From assembly GCA_944470555.2 (NCBI GenBank), contig OX104134.1, positions 116,554,701-116,618,700 on the forward strand: a DNA stretch of 64,000 nt. The letters are read 5' to 3'. Positions 23,734-33,768 of the stretch are shown here, in pieces; within the stretch, counting starts at the first letter, position 1, and each line of letters opens with the position of its first letter. Under the pieces are notes generated by a model. The model did not search any database and was not told where the DNA came from. It saw nothing but the letters and a program-made list of their open reading frames with translations. Source of the DNA: Heterobilharzia americana (Eukaryota; Platyhelminthes; Trematoda; Strigeidida; Schistosomatidae). A program made the translations under genes and the position numbers.

Positions 23734-24315
23734 ATGCAAAATATTAAGCCGCATCAACCTGGAGAGACTAGAAGATGCTCTCAATCAAAAATTACGACCG
23801 GAACAGGCTGGATTCAAGAAGTACAAATCATGTGCGGATCAAATTGCAACGATTCGTTATGCACCATCATAGAACAGAGTATAGAATGGCAGTCAACTCT
23901 CTACCTCAACTTCATCGACTTTGAGAAGGCCTTCGATAGCGTCGACCGAGAGGTAAATCGCCAGGTAGCTGCTTCAACACTACGGAGTGCCACAAACCTG
24001 TATCAACCTCGTTCAACATGCCAAGTAATTCACAATGGAAAGCTCAGTGATGCCTTTGAAGTATACGCAGGAGTAGGACAGGGCTGCCGCCCACTGTCAC
24101 CCATCATCTTCCTGATTTCGGTCGACTGCATCATGCAGCAAACTGTGAGGATTGGGAAGTTGGGCATACGCTGGACTGATGGAAAGAGCCTAGAAGATTT
24201 GGATTTCGTCGATGATAGCTTATGTCTAGTGTCTGATGTGGCACAAAATCGAAGATCTGCAGGCGGAAACCAACAAGTTGACAGAAGAGGCAGCGGAGAC
24301 AGGACTTCAAGTTAA
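23734..24315 (+). CDS. family A reverse transcriptase, palm region (copy 2)
   Basis: A 193-residue frame, identical in sequence to the one in copy 4 and one residue different from copy 3. It carries motif A (FEKAFDSVD, residues 63-71), GVGQGC (113-118) and motif C (FVDD, 158-161). The upstream fingers are broken by a 56-base deletion relative to copy 4. The continuation lies in another frame at 24236-24493, which ends in VKARIGKAR-like sequence. It is not functional on its own. Confidence 0.85.
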   Translation: MQNIKPHQPGETRRCSQSKITTGTGWIQEVQIMCGSNCNDSLCTIIEQSIEWQSTLYLNFIDFEKAFDSVDREVNRQVAASTLRSATNLYQPRSTCQVIHNGKLSDAFEVYAGVGQGCRPLSPIIFLISVDCIMQQTVRIGKLGIRWTDGKSLEDLDFVDDSLCLVSDVAQNRRSAGGNQQVDRRGSGDRTSS

Positions 24316-24539
24316 TGTGGAGAAGACGGAGGTGATGAAAGTACCCAACCACCAACAGCATCAACAACAAGCACCAATCACCATTAACGGAAGCAGTCTC
24401 TTTCACCTACCCGAGGAGCATCGTTCCAACTACAGGCGGCACAGACAAGGACGTCAAAGCCAGAATCGGAAAAGCAAGACCGGCCCTCATTAACCTGAAA
24501 CCAGAGTGATCTTCTGCACTCAGCAAGTGGGACAAGATC

Positions 24540-24930
24540 CGGATTTTCAACATTATTGTCAAGTAAGTCAGTGCTTCCATATGGTTCAGAAACTTGGCGC
24601 GTTACGAAAGGGATTTTCAACAAACTACAGACATTCATCAACAACTATCTACGCTCAATGCTGAAGATCAGATGGCTAGAATAATAAGAATAAGCAACAA
24701 GGAACTCTAGCTGGCAACGAACCAACCAAGAACCTGTTGCTCAACAAATATGCAGGAGAAAGTGGAGATGGATTGGGCATACACTGAGAAGACCGACTGG
24801 GAACATCACGCGTCAGGCCCTCGTTTGGAATCTAAAGGGGAAACGACGAGTTCGGCGTCCCAGCTGAGTGTGGTATGGAAGAAATGAAAGCTTGTGGGCA
24901 GCGGTGGAGCGAGGTCCAAAAGACTGCAGA
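24540..24930 (+). pseudogene. family A RTE C-terminal domain (copy 2)
   Basis: Reading the plus strand gives a segment matching the usual YGSETW block near 24580, then NQEPVAQQICRRKWRWIGH and TLRRPTGNITRQAL, followed by GKRRVRRPS. This is the characteristic C-terminal tail of RTE-clade proteins with the RKWRWIGHTLRR signature. Stops interrupt the frame. The 3' end of the element follows within about 100 bases. Confidence 0.8.
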
Positions 24931-24990
24931 GAACAGAGTGAAATGGTGACGTGCAACTGAAGCCCTGGTTTCCACTAGGAACCTGAGGGA

Positions 24991-26639
24991 AGCATTAGAA
25001 TAATGACTTAGTTACTGCAGAGGTGTTCACAATAAATTCCGCGTATGCTTAGGCAATTGGGATGGTCTTGAAATTACTTCGGTATTGCGAACATGTCTGC
25101 AAAATCCCCGGGGGCTGCATGTAAGTCCGCAAAAATGTCCGGGTTGGCATCAGCTACCGTGGAATAGTCTGCAGAATACTTAAGGAACTGCGGGAAAGGT
25201 TGCATCATCCGAAGACTTTCAGCATACATTTATCTCTTAGTTTATGCTCCCCGGGCTACATGCTAGACGAAACCGTATCAACAGCTAGTCGTTACATGTG
25301 CTTGTGCCGCTTACCTGTATGGCACGCTAGGACGAATAACCAATTTACAAGTGGGTTCTTATCCAATCTCCAGATCCTTGTACTGACAGCAAGTTATCTT
25401 ATCCAATTGAGTACTTTCGAGAAGGAACAAAAAAGGGTGACAAGTTTGGCCATCTGACTTGCAGGCAAATATATATACAACGCCTTAGTCAACTCAACTT
25501 ATTAACATTAGGCCTTAGGAGGAAAAGAGGTGACCTAATAGCAAGATCATTCACCAAGCGGCTATCCCCAGTAGGTCAACATATGTTGACAAGTAAACTA
25601 ACTGGCGAGTCAGCCATCATTGCTTACAATGAATATGTATCAATCACTTTTCCATTTTCGTAATTCCTCTACCTAGTGCTCAGATACCCTGCCAGAAACC
25701 AAAAACTGATTCCTGTTTTCTCAAGCGTGCTGAGATATACATTATCAGATGAGGAAATGTTACTGTCGGCAGCTAAGTGATAGAAAAAGTAAGTTCCAGG
25801 GTTCATAATTCTTCATTCCGAGGAGATATTAAGGAAACGGACGAGGAATACTTGTAGGATTCGATTGGTATGGAATTGGTGACTGCCTTATTGACTTGTG
25901 TAAATGCTGAATATCCTCTGATAAATATATTACAGAGATTGTCCTCATGAGGTGCAACTTACGTCAGATAAATAATATCATCATTTCGTGGTTCTTCTAC
26001 CAGCCAGCCCTCCTTCGTAACTTCACTGTCTGCATGTCAAACGTGAAGTGCACAGTAATTTTAGTAGGCACCGGTAATACTTAAAAATAGTAGTTCCTCG
26101 GAATTAAAAAGCGATGAGTCAGTAAAATTACGTCACCGGTTGTACAGTGACATGAATTAATTGATGGAAATGATGACATTGCCAATCACGTTAAAGCAAA
26201 GTGTCAGTAGAGGAAAGTCAGTTCGAAGACCGATAGGTAAGTCACTTAAAGTTCTTTTCACACTTGCAGACTACCAAAATGACACTGAAGTTGATGGATG
26301 GTTATAGAAAGTCAGTTCGCAGGATGTTAGGGTCACTTCTGAAACCTGGAACTGCATTCCAGCATACCCTAAAAATAAATGCTTACTTTTCATGAGTTAT
26401 ATCTTTCACAACAATTCAAAATGACTTACAATTCCATTTTCCGACGTAAAGGACTGTGTACGAGGATGAAAAGCACGTTGTTCTTTGGGACTAATTTTGA
26501 AGAAATCCTGGAGAAAACGTTCCAAACTTCTTGTTGTAGGGTTAGCAAACTGTGGTTCCTTAGGTTCTACTTCTGTCTTATTTGAATACGTTCTGAGTGG
26601 TCATAATTATCTTCCCGGTCCTGAAAAGCCTGGAAGGAT
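24991..26639. other. mostly no recognisable gene
   Basis: Apart from the CR1 scrap at 25395-25600 there is nothing I can identify. An 85-residue plus frame at 25200-25457 runs into that scrap, and a 68-residue frame lies at 26379-26585 without a motif. Confidence 0.45.
25395..25600 (+). pseudogene. CR1/Jockey post-RT fragment
   Basis: The plus strand reads LSTFEKEQKRVTSLA, then in another frame YIQRLSQLNLLTLGLRRKRG and DLIARSF. This matches the conserved segment LExVQRRxTK...RLxxLNLxxLxxRRxRGDLI of CR1/Jockey ORF2 proteins. It is short, frameshifted and isolated from any palm domain. Confidence 0.65.
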
Positions 26640-26668
26640 GGAGATACGATCAATTAATTAATCTGGTC

Positions 26669-27512
26669 TCAAGTTAGTATTACTGCATCTGATCTAGGGA
26701 AAGCTTTTCTAGTATAGCCCATCGGTACCGTAGGACTCGAGGTGTGCGTCTGGCCTCCTGTTAGAGGTATCAGGGGATGGGGCTGTAACAACTGCTGAAG
26801 GGAGAGAATTCCACAGTTACAGACTCTAACTGCAAATGAGTTAGCACGGATCTTTGTACGTGCTCTCTCTTGCTCTGTTCTTAACGGGTGACCTCTCAAG
26901 CTTAGAAGGGATCCGTTAGGATGTAGGGGATTACGGGTGATGCGGTACATCATGATCACATTCCCTCTGATCCTCCTGTGTTGTACTGGGTGCAGCTGAA
27001 GAGAAACTAAGTGGTCTGGGTACGGTTTGTGCCGTAACCCAATCTAAATGAGGACGAATGTACAGAGCATACACTGTGGTGAAAAGAGGAGTTAGGCACC
27101 TTAAGGTTCGCAGGAGAAAACCCCAAGATTCCACAAACCCTATTGGCTGCAAGGCGACAGTGAACAGAGGCCCCTAGTGTTTCATTTAGTGTAACTCCCA
27201 GATCTTGTTCCATGTTAGAGTGACAGATATTTATTTCACCTAGAGAGTAAGAACTGGGACTGCCCTTATGTTTGTCAACTATCACAATTCGGCACTTCTT
27301 TAGTTGAGGGGAAGCAGGTTTTCTGTAGTCCAGTTGAGGATTTTCGTAAGGTCCTCCTGGAAGATCGAAATATCCATTGGTTCCTGTATTTCCCTCCAGA
27401 TCTTCAGATTATCGGCATATAATAGTGAATGTGAATTAGGGACCCCTGGTAGGTCGTTGATAAAAGCAAATAAACAGTAGTGGGCCCAGTATGGAACCTT
27501 TTGGCACGCCAC
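26669..27512 (-). pseudogene. CR1-C RT palm and C-terminal domain
   Basis: Frame 27512-27300 gives FAFINDLPGVPNSHSLLYAD followed by NLKIW, so the catalytic YADD is YADN. Frames 27285-27007 and 27152-26931 continue with MEQDLGVTLNETLG, RVCGILGF and YALYIRPHLDW. The region near 26950-26880 encodes the RMxxITRN-type end. At least four frame changes occur. This is the polymerase part of ORF2 and is clearly inactive. Confidence 0.82.
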
Positions 27513-27722
27513 TCAGACAGAGGGGAGCCGGCTCTAACTGACTGCACCCTGGTGTACAGATAATCTCTAAGCCAGATTATTAAATTTCTGTCACACCCAT
27601 GAGCTGGGGTTTCTTACAGAGGATATCATGATTTGCCCTGTCAAAGGCCTTAGAAAAGTCAAGTAAACCAATGTGTGTATGCTTTTTCTTTCCAACAGAG
27701 AGTGTCCAGCTATTCCAAGCTA

Positions 27723-28763
27723 TCAACAAGTTGGTGTTACATGACCTTCCTGGTAGAAAGCCACGCTGACAGTCGTTTGGATTGATTTCTGAAGCAAGTG
27801 GTCACGAATTGAGTCATTTATGACTCCCTCCATGACCTTCGCAACTGAAGAGATCAAGGAGATTGGTCTGCAGTTGGAGGCGAGTAGTTTGTTTCCACCT
27901 TTATAAACTGGGACGACAGCCACCCTTTTCAACCCGGAGGGTAAACTGCCTTCCAGAAACGAGCATTTGAAGAGGTTTGCTAGTGGGGCACACAGAACTT
28001 CAGCACACTCTCTGAGTGCTCTTGGATGAATACCATCGATTCCTGGAGACTTATTCGGGTTCAGTTTCTTTAATATTTCCATAATTACAGAGGGTTTAAA
28101 CTCTACATGATTTAGTCCTTCTGTGAAGCGGGTGTCTGATGGAGGCGAGGTTTTGCCTCCCAAATGACAGTTGTTTTGGAATTCATGAGCTAGTAGGTTT
28201 GCAACTTCGGAGTTGGAATGGAGAATCTCCAAACTAATGGGGTCCTGTAAACTTAGCGATCCGTTACTCTTCTGTTCCATCAACGAGCACAGTATCCCAT
28301 GATTCTCCTCCAGGGTTCTACAAAGTTGTGTCTGGTGGTTTATTCTGTCATTTCTGATCCTTACTGTACATTTGTTATGGATGTCTTCATAACTTAGCCA
28401 GTCAAAAGGGCAATTAGTGGACCTCCATGGATTCCAAGGTGACCGTTTACGCCGTATTAGTTTGCGCGTGCTTGACTTAAGCCAGGAAGAGTAGAACTTG
28501 TTAGTTCTTCTCGGGATCAAAGGAGTGTTGTCTTCTATCGTCTGTAGGACCATATTCCTCAACAGACCCCATCTAGCATCAAGATCCAGTAAGTCGTGGC
28601 AATTTAAGCAAGCGGAACCTTCTAGATCTTGCCGAACCTTCTCGAAATCAGTTCCCTTGTAATTCCTAACTAGAGGCTGGTCGGGAACGGCTAGCTGAGA
28701 TACAGAAATATTGAAGGAGATAACTGCATGGTCACCTAGGCCAAGAGGGCTGAAAACATTCAA
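27723..28763 (-). CDS. CR1-C ORF2 segment: endonuclease end, linker and RT fingers
   Basis: This is the second-longest open frame in the window at 346 residues. Residues 1-20 (SPLGLGDHAVISF) are the end of the endonuclease, with GDH in place of the usual SDH. A linker follows. RT fingers include NKSPGIDGIHPRAL (237-250), RVAVVPVYKGG (280-290) and NCRPISLISSVAKVMEGV (297-314). The frame is lost after residue 325, where the motif A region should begin: FTKAFDR-like sequence is readable only in another frame near 27620-27660. Its role in an active copy would be target nicking and reverse transcription. Confidence 0.85.
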   Translation of the reverse strand: MNVFSPLGLGDHAVISFNISVSQLAVPDQPLVRNYKGTDFEKVRQDLEGSACLNCHDLLDLDARWGLLRNMVLQTIEDNTPLIPRRTNKFYSSWLKSSTRKLIRRKRSPWNPWRSTNCPFDWLSYEDIHNKCTVRIRNDRINHQTQLCRTLEENHGILCSLMEQKSNGSLSLQDPISLEILHSNSEVANLLAHEFQNNCHLGGKTSPPSDTRFTEGLNHVEFKPSVIMEILKKLNPNKSPGIDGIHPRALRECAEVLCAPLANLFKCSFLEGSLPSGLKRVAVVPVYKGGNKLLASNCRPISLISSVAKVMEGVINDSIRDHLLQKSIQTTVSVAFYQEGHVTPTC

Positions 28764-29135
28764 GTTGCTTACCCCAATGAACTGATTTGTGAAAATATAA
28801 TCTAGTCGAAATGCCTTACCGTCAGGCCTTCAGTGAGTACAATGGGAAACATATTCCGCCATGGAGTTTTCCAGTAAAAATTCCCGAATGTCTTTTAGAG
28901 CAGTAGATGGATTTTCTGTGGTGAAGAGTTGAGGAAAGTTAAAATCACCCATAGTGAGGACCTGTGGGAAGTTCAGTTCCAGGGCTGCTCTAATGGACCG
29001 TACCACCATTTTATTTAGCGTGGCATCAGCTGCAGGAGGGCGGTATAAAACTCCAACTAAGCACGGACCTCCGCAGCACTTAATGCTACACCAGAGGACA
29101 TCTTTAATGCCAATTCTATGAGATTGGATCTCATG
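28764..29135 (-). pseudogene. CR1-C endonuclease, C-terminal half
   Basis: The minus strand encodes KDVLWCSIKCCGG, CLVGVLYRPPAADATLNKM, then VLTMGDFNFPQLFTTENPS, with the catalytic GDFN box intact near 28945. LDYIFTNQFIGV follows at the usual place before the SDH block. It runs leftward into the 346-residue frame after one or two stops and rightward, in frame, to the LTR element insertion point at 29136-29139. Confidence 0.88.
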
Positions 29136-29139
29136 GACT
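29136..29139. repeat. target-site duplication GACT, left copy
   Basis: GACT immediately precedes the first base (T) of the left LTR. The same four bases follow the right LTR at 33765-33768. Four to five bases is the normal duplication size for Ty3-gypsy integrases. Removing one copy restores the CR1 endonuclease frame. Confidence 0.9.
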
Positions 29140-29571
29140 TGTAGGGATGCGTGTTACGATTCCGTAACGTTTGATCAACCCTACTTAATTTGATGTGCTC
29201 TAGTACCTGCTTAACCAGTACTTTACCTAACGTGTAAGTACTGGTAACAAAACACAAATCAAAAGAACTGATACGCAATGTATTTAAAGGAGCTATGTAT
29301 TTAAGGTAAATGTAATAATAATGAATGAGGGAAAAGTTTAATCAACTTATCTGGCTTGTAAGGCTGAACTAGGGACTCGGAGTACGTGCGTGGTGATCAG
29401 CACAATGGAGCGCAAAAATGGCGTCCAAGCCTGCTCGGATGCATGCTCGTTAAAACAAAACTTAAAACACCCTAAGCATCCGGAGGCAAGCTAGAGATTT
29501 ATTTAGTTAATTTAATTTAAACTATTTATTTTAGCCCTAGTTATATTTTGGTGCCAGGAAGGTGCACTACA
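29140..29571 (-). repeat. 3' LTR of the gypsy element (left in window)
   Basis: The 432-bp terminal repeat starts TGTAGGGATG and ends GGTGCACTACA. It is identical to the right LTR except that 29158 is G where the other has A. As the element reads on the minus strand, this is the downstream LTR. Confidence 0.95.
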
Positions 29572-30396
29572 GGTTATCCCCCTCCTAGAAGGTTGTTGGG
29601 ATACCGGCAACCTTCGATCCTAGGAGGCGACTGCGAGGCGGACACGCAACACCTTTCCATATTGGTGATGGAGTAGGTGACGTGTGGGTCTCCGAAGCTA
29701 GTGCAACTATGCACACCTACGAGGTAAGATAACTTTGCGTCTAGACGCAACCCTTCTCGCAGTGGTGGAAGGTGACCCAAAGCCTCCGTCTACTTTTCCC
29801 TATTGCTTCTTAATCTACCGGGGAGTGTACAGGGGGAAATTGGTACAAAGAGAACCGAAGAACGATCCAAGTAGCATCGTCAGCGGCCAATTGTATCCAA
29901 TTTTCAACGCATTTTCTAGGTTCTGCAAGAAGAAAGAAATGGGACATTAGAGTGCTAAGAAAAGGAAAACCAAACAATTCGAAGTGGGAGTAGTACAGAA
30001 AAAAAATAATAACCAACCAAAAAAAATTTTCGGAATTTAAATTGTATTTTTGGTTTTTCTTTTTTTTGAAAAAAAAACTGTTTGCAAAGTAGTAAACATG
30101 ACTTTTGAAAACTTTAGGTATGAAAACGCATTGAAAGTGTATGCCACGACAAAGTAGTTGAAACTCCGAATTCACCAAGTGTGAAGTTGCTCTGGGGCTA
30201 ATTAACGAACTCGGCGTATCGCTTGGGCCAATGTACACGCCTCCCAGCACGTGTAGAGGTTACTGGATCAGTGTTACTAGACGTGGCTCTTTTAGAAGGT
30301 TCAGGATACGCGCGACTAAACGAGTCTGTTGGGAGTCCGGCGGCAAGGGTCTGGGTGTGCCTGTGGAGGTGTCGCACAATATTGACACTTCACTGT
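29572..30396 (-). pseudogene. pol C-terminal tail, 3' untranslated region and polypurine tract
   Basis: On the minus strand, after the RNase H frame, one frame reads LAAGLPTDSFSRAYPE and then TSTRAGRRVHWPKRYAEFV followed by a stop near 30198. This is the terminal pol motif of CsRn1-type elements, which normally lies after integrase. No HHCC zinc finger or DDE core occurs between RNase H and this tail. Downstream is AT-rich sequence, a perfect 16-base palindrome at 29735-29750, and a purine run (AGGAGGGGGA on the minus strand, about 29577-29586) close to the LTR that may be the polypurine tract. Confidence 0.8.
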
Positions 30397-30816
30397 TCAG
30401 GAGCGGTAACGCTGTATCTTCAGAGAGGATGAGTGTTGAAGTTTTTCAATCTCCTCGTCTGAATCCTGAAGTTCGGCAATCTTCCGTAAGTCGACTGCTC
30501 GAGGCAAAGTAGTGGTGCAAACGCGAGACAGTGCGTCCGCGACAGGGTTATTCGCACCAGAAATATGACGGATGTCCGACGTGAATTGCGAAATATAATC
30601 TAGGTGACGTAATTCACGCGGTGAATATCTGTCAGTAGTGGTGTGTAAGGCATACGTCAGAGGTTTATGGTCGGTAAAGATGATGAAGTCACGACCTTCC
30701 ACAAAATGACGAAAATGTTTCACTGAGGCATATATGGCGAGCAGTTCCCTGCCGAAAGTGCTGTACCGCATTTCGCAGGTGGATAACTTCCGGAGAAGAA
30801 TGCAACTGGGATCCAA
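30397..30816 (-). pseudogene. gypsy RNase H domain, C-terminal part
   Basis: A 139-residue frame reads STCEMRYSTFGRELLAIYAS, FRHFVEGRDFIIFTDHKPLT and LDYISQFTSDIRHISG, then NNPVADALSR. These are the canonical Ty3-gypsy RNase H motifs, including the TDH aspartate and the ADALSR terminus. A frameshift near 30780 separates it from the preceding RT/RNase H frame. The domain degrades the RNA strand of the RNA-DNA hybrid during replication. Confidence 0.9.
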
Positions 30817-31208
30817 GTGTGATCCGAAAGTTGTTGCAACACAGCTCCAATGGCCGTGTTAGAGGCGTCAACCGCAATGCTAAGAGGTAGGTTTACGTCT
30901 TGATGCACCAGCATCGTGGCGTCTGCTATTGCGGTTTTGATCTTGCGAAATGCTTCTAGTGCCTCAGGAGTCAAGCTGAAAGTTTTACATTTACTTTTCA
31001 GCAGGTCGGTCAGTGCAGTCAAAATGTGTGCACATTGGGGAATGAAGCGACGATAATAGCTCACCATACCCAGAAACACACGCAGAGCTTTAAGTGACCC
31101 TGGGACTGGGAAGTCTTGGATCGCCTGTACCTTTTCAGGTAGTGGGCGAATGCCTTGCTCGTCGATAACGTGTCCCAAAAATTTTAGTGAACGAACGCCA
31201 ATTGGCAT
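30720..31208 (-). pseudogene. gypsy RT thumb/connection and RNase H start
   Basis: A 162-residue frame has [19 protein letters not shown] (9-27), MVSYYRRFIPQCA (48-60) and LPLSIAVDASNTAIGAVLQQ (107-126), the standard connection of gypsy RT to RNase H with the first RNase H aspartate in VDAS. It overlaps the preceding protease-RT frame by 25 bases and is shifted by one frame, so a single indel near 31195 accounts for the break. Confidence 0.9.
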
Positions 31209-32302
31209 TTGGCCAGGTTGACTGTCATCGAATGCTCTGACAGTCTGGCGAAAACCTGTTTCAAGTGGTTAAAATGAGTGTCTTCGTCTGGACTAGCGAT
31301 TAGTATATCGTCTAGGTAGGCATAGGCGAAATCGAGTCCACGTAAAACATCGTGAATAAAACGTTGGAAGGTTTGTGCTGCATTGCGAAGACCAAAAGGC
31401 ATACGGAGGAACTCAAAAAGACCAAACGGTGTAATGACGGCTGTCTTGGGAACATCATCAGGATGAACCGGGATCTGATGATATGCACGCGTCAAGTCAA
31501 GCTTACTGAAGATAACCGAGCCTTTTAAAGATGCAGTCAAGTCGTGAATGTGAGGGACTGGGTAACGATCTGGAATCGTTTTAGCGTTGAGCCTTCGGTA
31601 GTCACCACAAGGCCTCCAGTCCATGCCATTGTTCTTGGGTACCACATGCAAGGGTGAAGACCATGGACTGTTGGATGGTCTGATTATTCCCATTTCAAGC
31701 ATGTGTTCGAACTCGGCTTTTACAGCACGCAGTTTCTCCGGGGATAATCGCCGTGGTTTCGCAAACACTGGCGGGCCAGTCGTCGTTATGTGATGAGAAA
31801 CGTTCGAAGTCACACAAGGGACACAACGACTTGGCTTAAAGACATCCGGAAAGGACTGAATGATAGACGCGTAGGGACTAGAAGCGTCCGTCGTGCAGTA
31901 CACGGGACTGAGGGGCGGCGTCTTTGTGACTATACCGGAAACAGAGAGTGTTGTGGTAGAATCTATCAACTTATGCTTGCCAGCATCTACCAGCAGCTGA
32001 TAGTGCTGCAAGAGATCCATACCAATAATGCCGGTGGTCACATCTGCCACTATGAAAACCCAACGAAAGGGACGACGCAATCCAAGGTTGAGATCGAGGA
32101 ATCTCCGACCATAGGTTGTGATGGGCGAACCGTTGGCGGCACGAAGTTGCAGAGACATTGGCCGCAGACGCTCTTCCTTCGTAGGTGGGATGACGCTAGC
32201 TTCTGCCCCAGTGTCAACTAGGAAGCGTATCCCAGAATGTCGATCAGTGACGAAGAAGAGGCGACATGGAAGTGGCTCGCCAGCGACGTTAGTCGCCGTC
32301 AC
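31184..32302 (-). CDS. gypsy pol: aspartic protease and reverse transcriptase
   Basis: The 372-residue open frame holds protease with [11 protein letters not shown] (DTG at 30-32) and GIIGMDLL (91-98), then RT with YRRLN (235-239), [10 protein letters not shown] (268-277), MPFGLRNA (301-308) and the catalytic YLDD (329-332). All of these active-site residues are intact. The frame actually opens further upstream, to a stop near 32330, so the stated start (a GTG) is arbitrary. The usual pol in this family would be translated by frameshift from gag. It ends in a frameshift into the next segment. Confidence 0.93.
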   Translation of the reverse strand: MTATNVAGEPLPCRLFFVTDRHSGIRFLVDTGAEASVIPPTKEERLRPMSLQLRAANGSPITTYGRRFLDLNLGLRRPFRWVFIVADVTTGIIGMDLLQHYQLLVDAGKHKLIDSTTTLSVSGIVTKTPPLSPVYCTTDASSPYASIIQSFPDVFKPSRCVPCVTSNVSHHITTTGPPVFAKPRRLSPEKLRAVKAEFEHMLEMGIIRPSNSPWSSPLHVVPKNNGMDWRPCGDYRRLNAKTIPDRYPVPHIHDLTASLKGSVIFSKLDLTRAYHQIPVHPDDVPKTAVITPFGLFEFLRMPFGLRNAAQTFQRFIHDVLRGLDFAYAYLDDILIASPDEDTHFNHLKQVFARLSEHSMTVNLAKCQLAFVH

Positions 32303-33146
32303 GTGCTGGCCTACACGTTTCCCGCCTGGTTAGCCTCGAAGGTGCAAGGTCGAGTGCACTTTTGGCATTGGCACCATAACGTTTATGGTACCAGCACAAC
32401 CTGGGTTGGGATTGTCGCGATTTGGAACGTCTGCTACCGGTACGGGAGGCAGACCTGTTGCGCGAGCGAGACGTGCGACCGTTGTAAGAACTACCAGACC
32501 GCATTTCGTTCCTGATGCTGCACAACTCTTCATACAATTTCGAGATGTGAGTTATAACATCGAAACTTGTTGGCTCAACAGCCGAGGGAGGGTTTTTGAA
32601 CGAATCCGTGGCAGTAGACAGTGCAGCTGAGATACTAGTGTTGGGTTTCGTAGCATCCACAGCTCTGTCAGCCGCTTCCGCCAACTCTATTAAGGGACAC
32701 TTATGGAAGGGTGCGAGGATCCCTTGAACCGACTGTGGTAACCTCTGTAACCACAGTTGCTTGAGAAATGCTTCATCAATGTTGAAGTCAGCAATCAGCT
32801 GCTTCATCTGACGAAGCAGTTGCGTCGGCTTGCGATCACCCAGATGCACATCCCTGAAAAGTTCTTGCACTTTCTGCTGGTCAGTAAGTGCAACACGTTT
32901 GATGAGGGCGGTTTTGAGGCGATCGTAAAGATTCGGTGCTGGGTCATCTAGCACATCTGAGACGTCTTCAATCACATTTTCCGGTAAGCTGACGATGACT
33001 AAGTTGGACTTAGTTTCTTGTGATTGAATGTGTCTCAAGGCAAACTGAGCTTCCACATGGGAGAACCATGCAGATGGTCTGTGGGCCCAGAAGGTGGGAA
33101 GCTGGAGGGTTACGGCCATCTGCGCAGTCGAGTCGTTATCCGCCAT
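32289..33146 (-). CDS. gypsy gag, CsRn1-type
   Basis: A 285-residue frame begins with [10 protein letters not shown] near the PBS. It contains [20 protein letters not shown] (14-33), [11 protein letters not shown] (110-120) and [13 protein letters not shown] (135-147), typical of the CsRn1/Boudicca capsid. A basic Arg/Ser-rich tract (about 216-245) precedes [12 protein letters not shown] (251-262). In this family the nucleic-acid-binding knuckle is CHCC rather than CCHC. Here the last two cysteines ([10 protein letters not shown]) are read only after a one-base slip at AAAA (about 32360), and a second shift leads into pol. The protein packages element RNA. Confidence 0.92.
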   Translation of the reverse strand: MADNDSTAQMAVTLQLPTFWAHRPSAWFSHVEAQFALRHIQSQETKSNLVIVSLPENVIEDVSDVLDDPAPNLYDRLKTALIKRVALTDQQKVQELFRDVHLGDRKPTQLLRQMKQLIADFNIDEAFLKQLWLQRLPQSVQGILAPFHKCPLIELAEAADRAVDATKPNTSISAALSTATDSFKNPPSAVEPTSFDVITHISKLYEELCSIRNEMRSGSSYNGRTSRSRNRSASRTGSRRSKSRQSQPRLCWYHKRYGANAKSALDLAPSRLTRRETCRPARDGD

Positions 33147-33310
33147 TGATCAGGGAATTAACGAGGCACGATAGTGATAATAAAAAAAATTACAATGCAA
33201 AAATAACCAATGAGGAGTGCAATAATATAAAAAACGCTAGACGTGCCAAAAACAAAAATAGGCCAGACAAATCAACGCAAGAGAACAAAGGTACTAGACA
33301 AAGTAAGAAG

Positions 33311-33328
33311 TGATACTCGGGCTCACCA
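33311..33328 (-). promoter_or_regulatory. candidate tRNA primer-binding site
   Basis: Minus-strand TGGTGAGCCCGAGTATCA lies four bases inside the right LTR. It starts with TGG, the complement of a tRNA CCA end, as expected of a primer-binding site. The CsRn1 group has been reported to use tRNA-Trp; I could not verify which tRNA matches this site. Confidence 0.65.
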
Positions 33329-33332
33329 ATTT

Positions 33333-33764
33333 TGTAGGGATGCGTGTTACAATTCCGTAACGTTTGATCAACCCTACTTAATTTGATGTGCTCTAGTACC
33401 TGCTTAACCAGTACTTTACCTAACGTGTAAGTACTGGTAACAAAACACAAATCAAAAGAACTGATACGCAATGTATTTAAAGGAGCTATGTATTTAAGGT
33501 AAATGTAATAATAATGAATGAGGGAAAAGTTTAATCAACTTATCTGGCTTGTAAGGCTGAACTAGGGACTCGGAGTACGTGCGTGGTGATCAGCACAATG
33601 GAGCGCAAAAATGGCGTCCAAGCCTGCTCGGATGCATGCTCGTTAAAACAAAACTTAAAACACCCTAAGCATCCGGAGGCAAGCTAGAGATTTATTTAGT
33701 TAATTTAATTTAAACTATTTATTTTAGCCCTAGTTATATTTTGGTGCCAGGAAGGTGCACTACA
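33333..33764 (-). repeat. 5' LTR of the gypsy element (right in window)
   Basis: A 432-bp copy of the LTR at 29140-29571. Promoter and transcription start would lie here for minus-strand transcription. It is followed directly by GACT at 33765-33768, the second copy of the target duplication. Confidence 0.95.
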
Positions 33765-33768
33765 GACT

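Larger units (their letters stand above)
21698..24990 (+). mobile_element. RTE (SR2-like, family A) retrotransposon, full-length but defective, copy 2
   Basis: About 3.3 kb on the plus strand runs from the shared 5' motif TAACTAGTTCACTAGTTGCT to the shared 3' end CTGGTTTCCACTAGGAAC. It contains an endonuclease (about 21945-22680), a TGCAG microsatellite, RT (about 23500-24400) and an RTE C-terminal domain (about 24540-24930). Copy 3 at 38893-42221 is an almost perfect inverted copy. Frameshifts and stops are shared between the two, so neither can encode a working protein. Confidence 0.92.
29140..33764 (-). mobile_element. CsRn1/Boudicca-like Ty3-gypsy LTR retrotransposon lacking integrase
   Basis: Two 432-bp LTRs (TG...CA ends) flank a 3.76-kb internal region read on the minus strand: PBS, gag, protease, RT, RNase H and a short pol tail. 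It is inserted in the endonuclease of CR1-C with a GACT duplication. The LTRs differ at a single base that I could find. Integrase is missing: RNase H is followed within about 200 bases by the terminal pol motif. Frameshifts occur at the gag/pol border and within pol. The combination of young LTRs and defective genes suggests mobilisation by a related autonomous element. Confidence 0.93.

Noticed and set aside
31790..32221. 143-residue plus-strand open frame
   Set aside because: Exact antisense of the gypsy protease and RT frame, which has intact active-site motifs on the minus strand.
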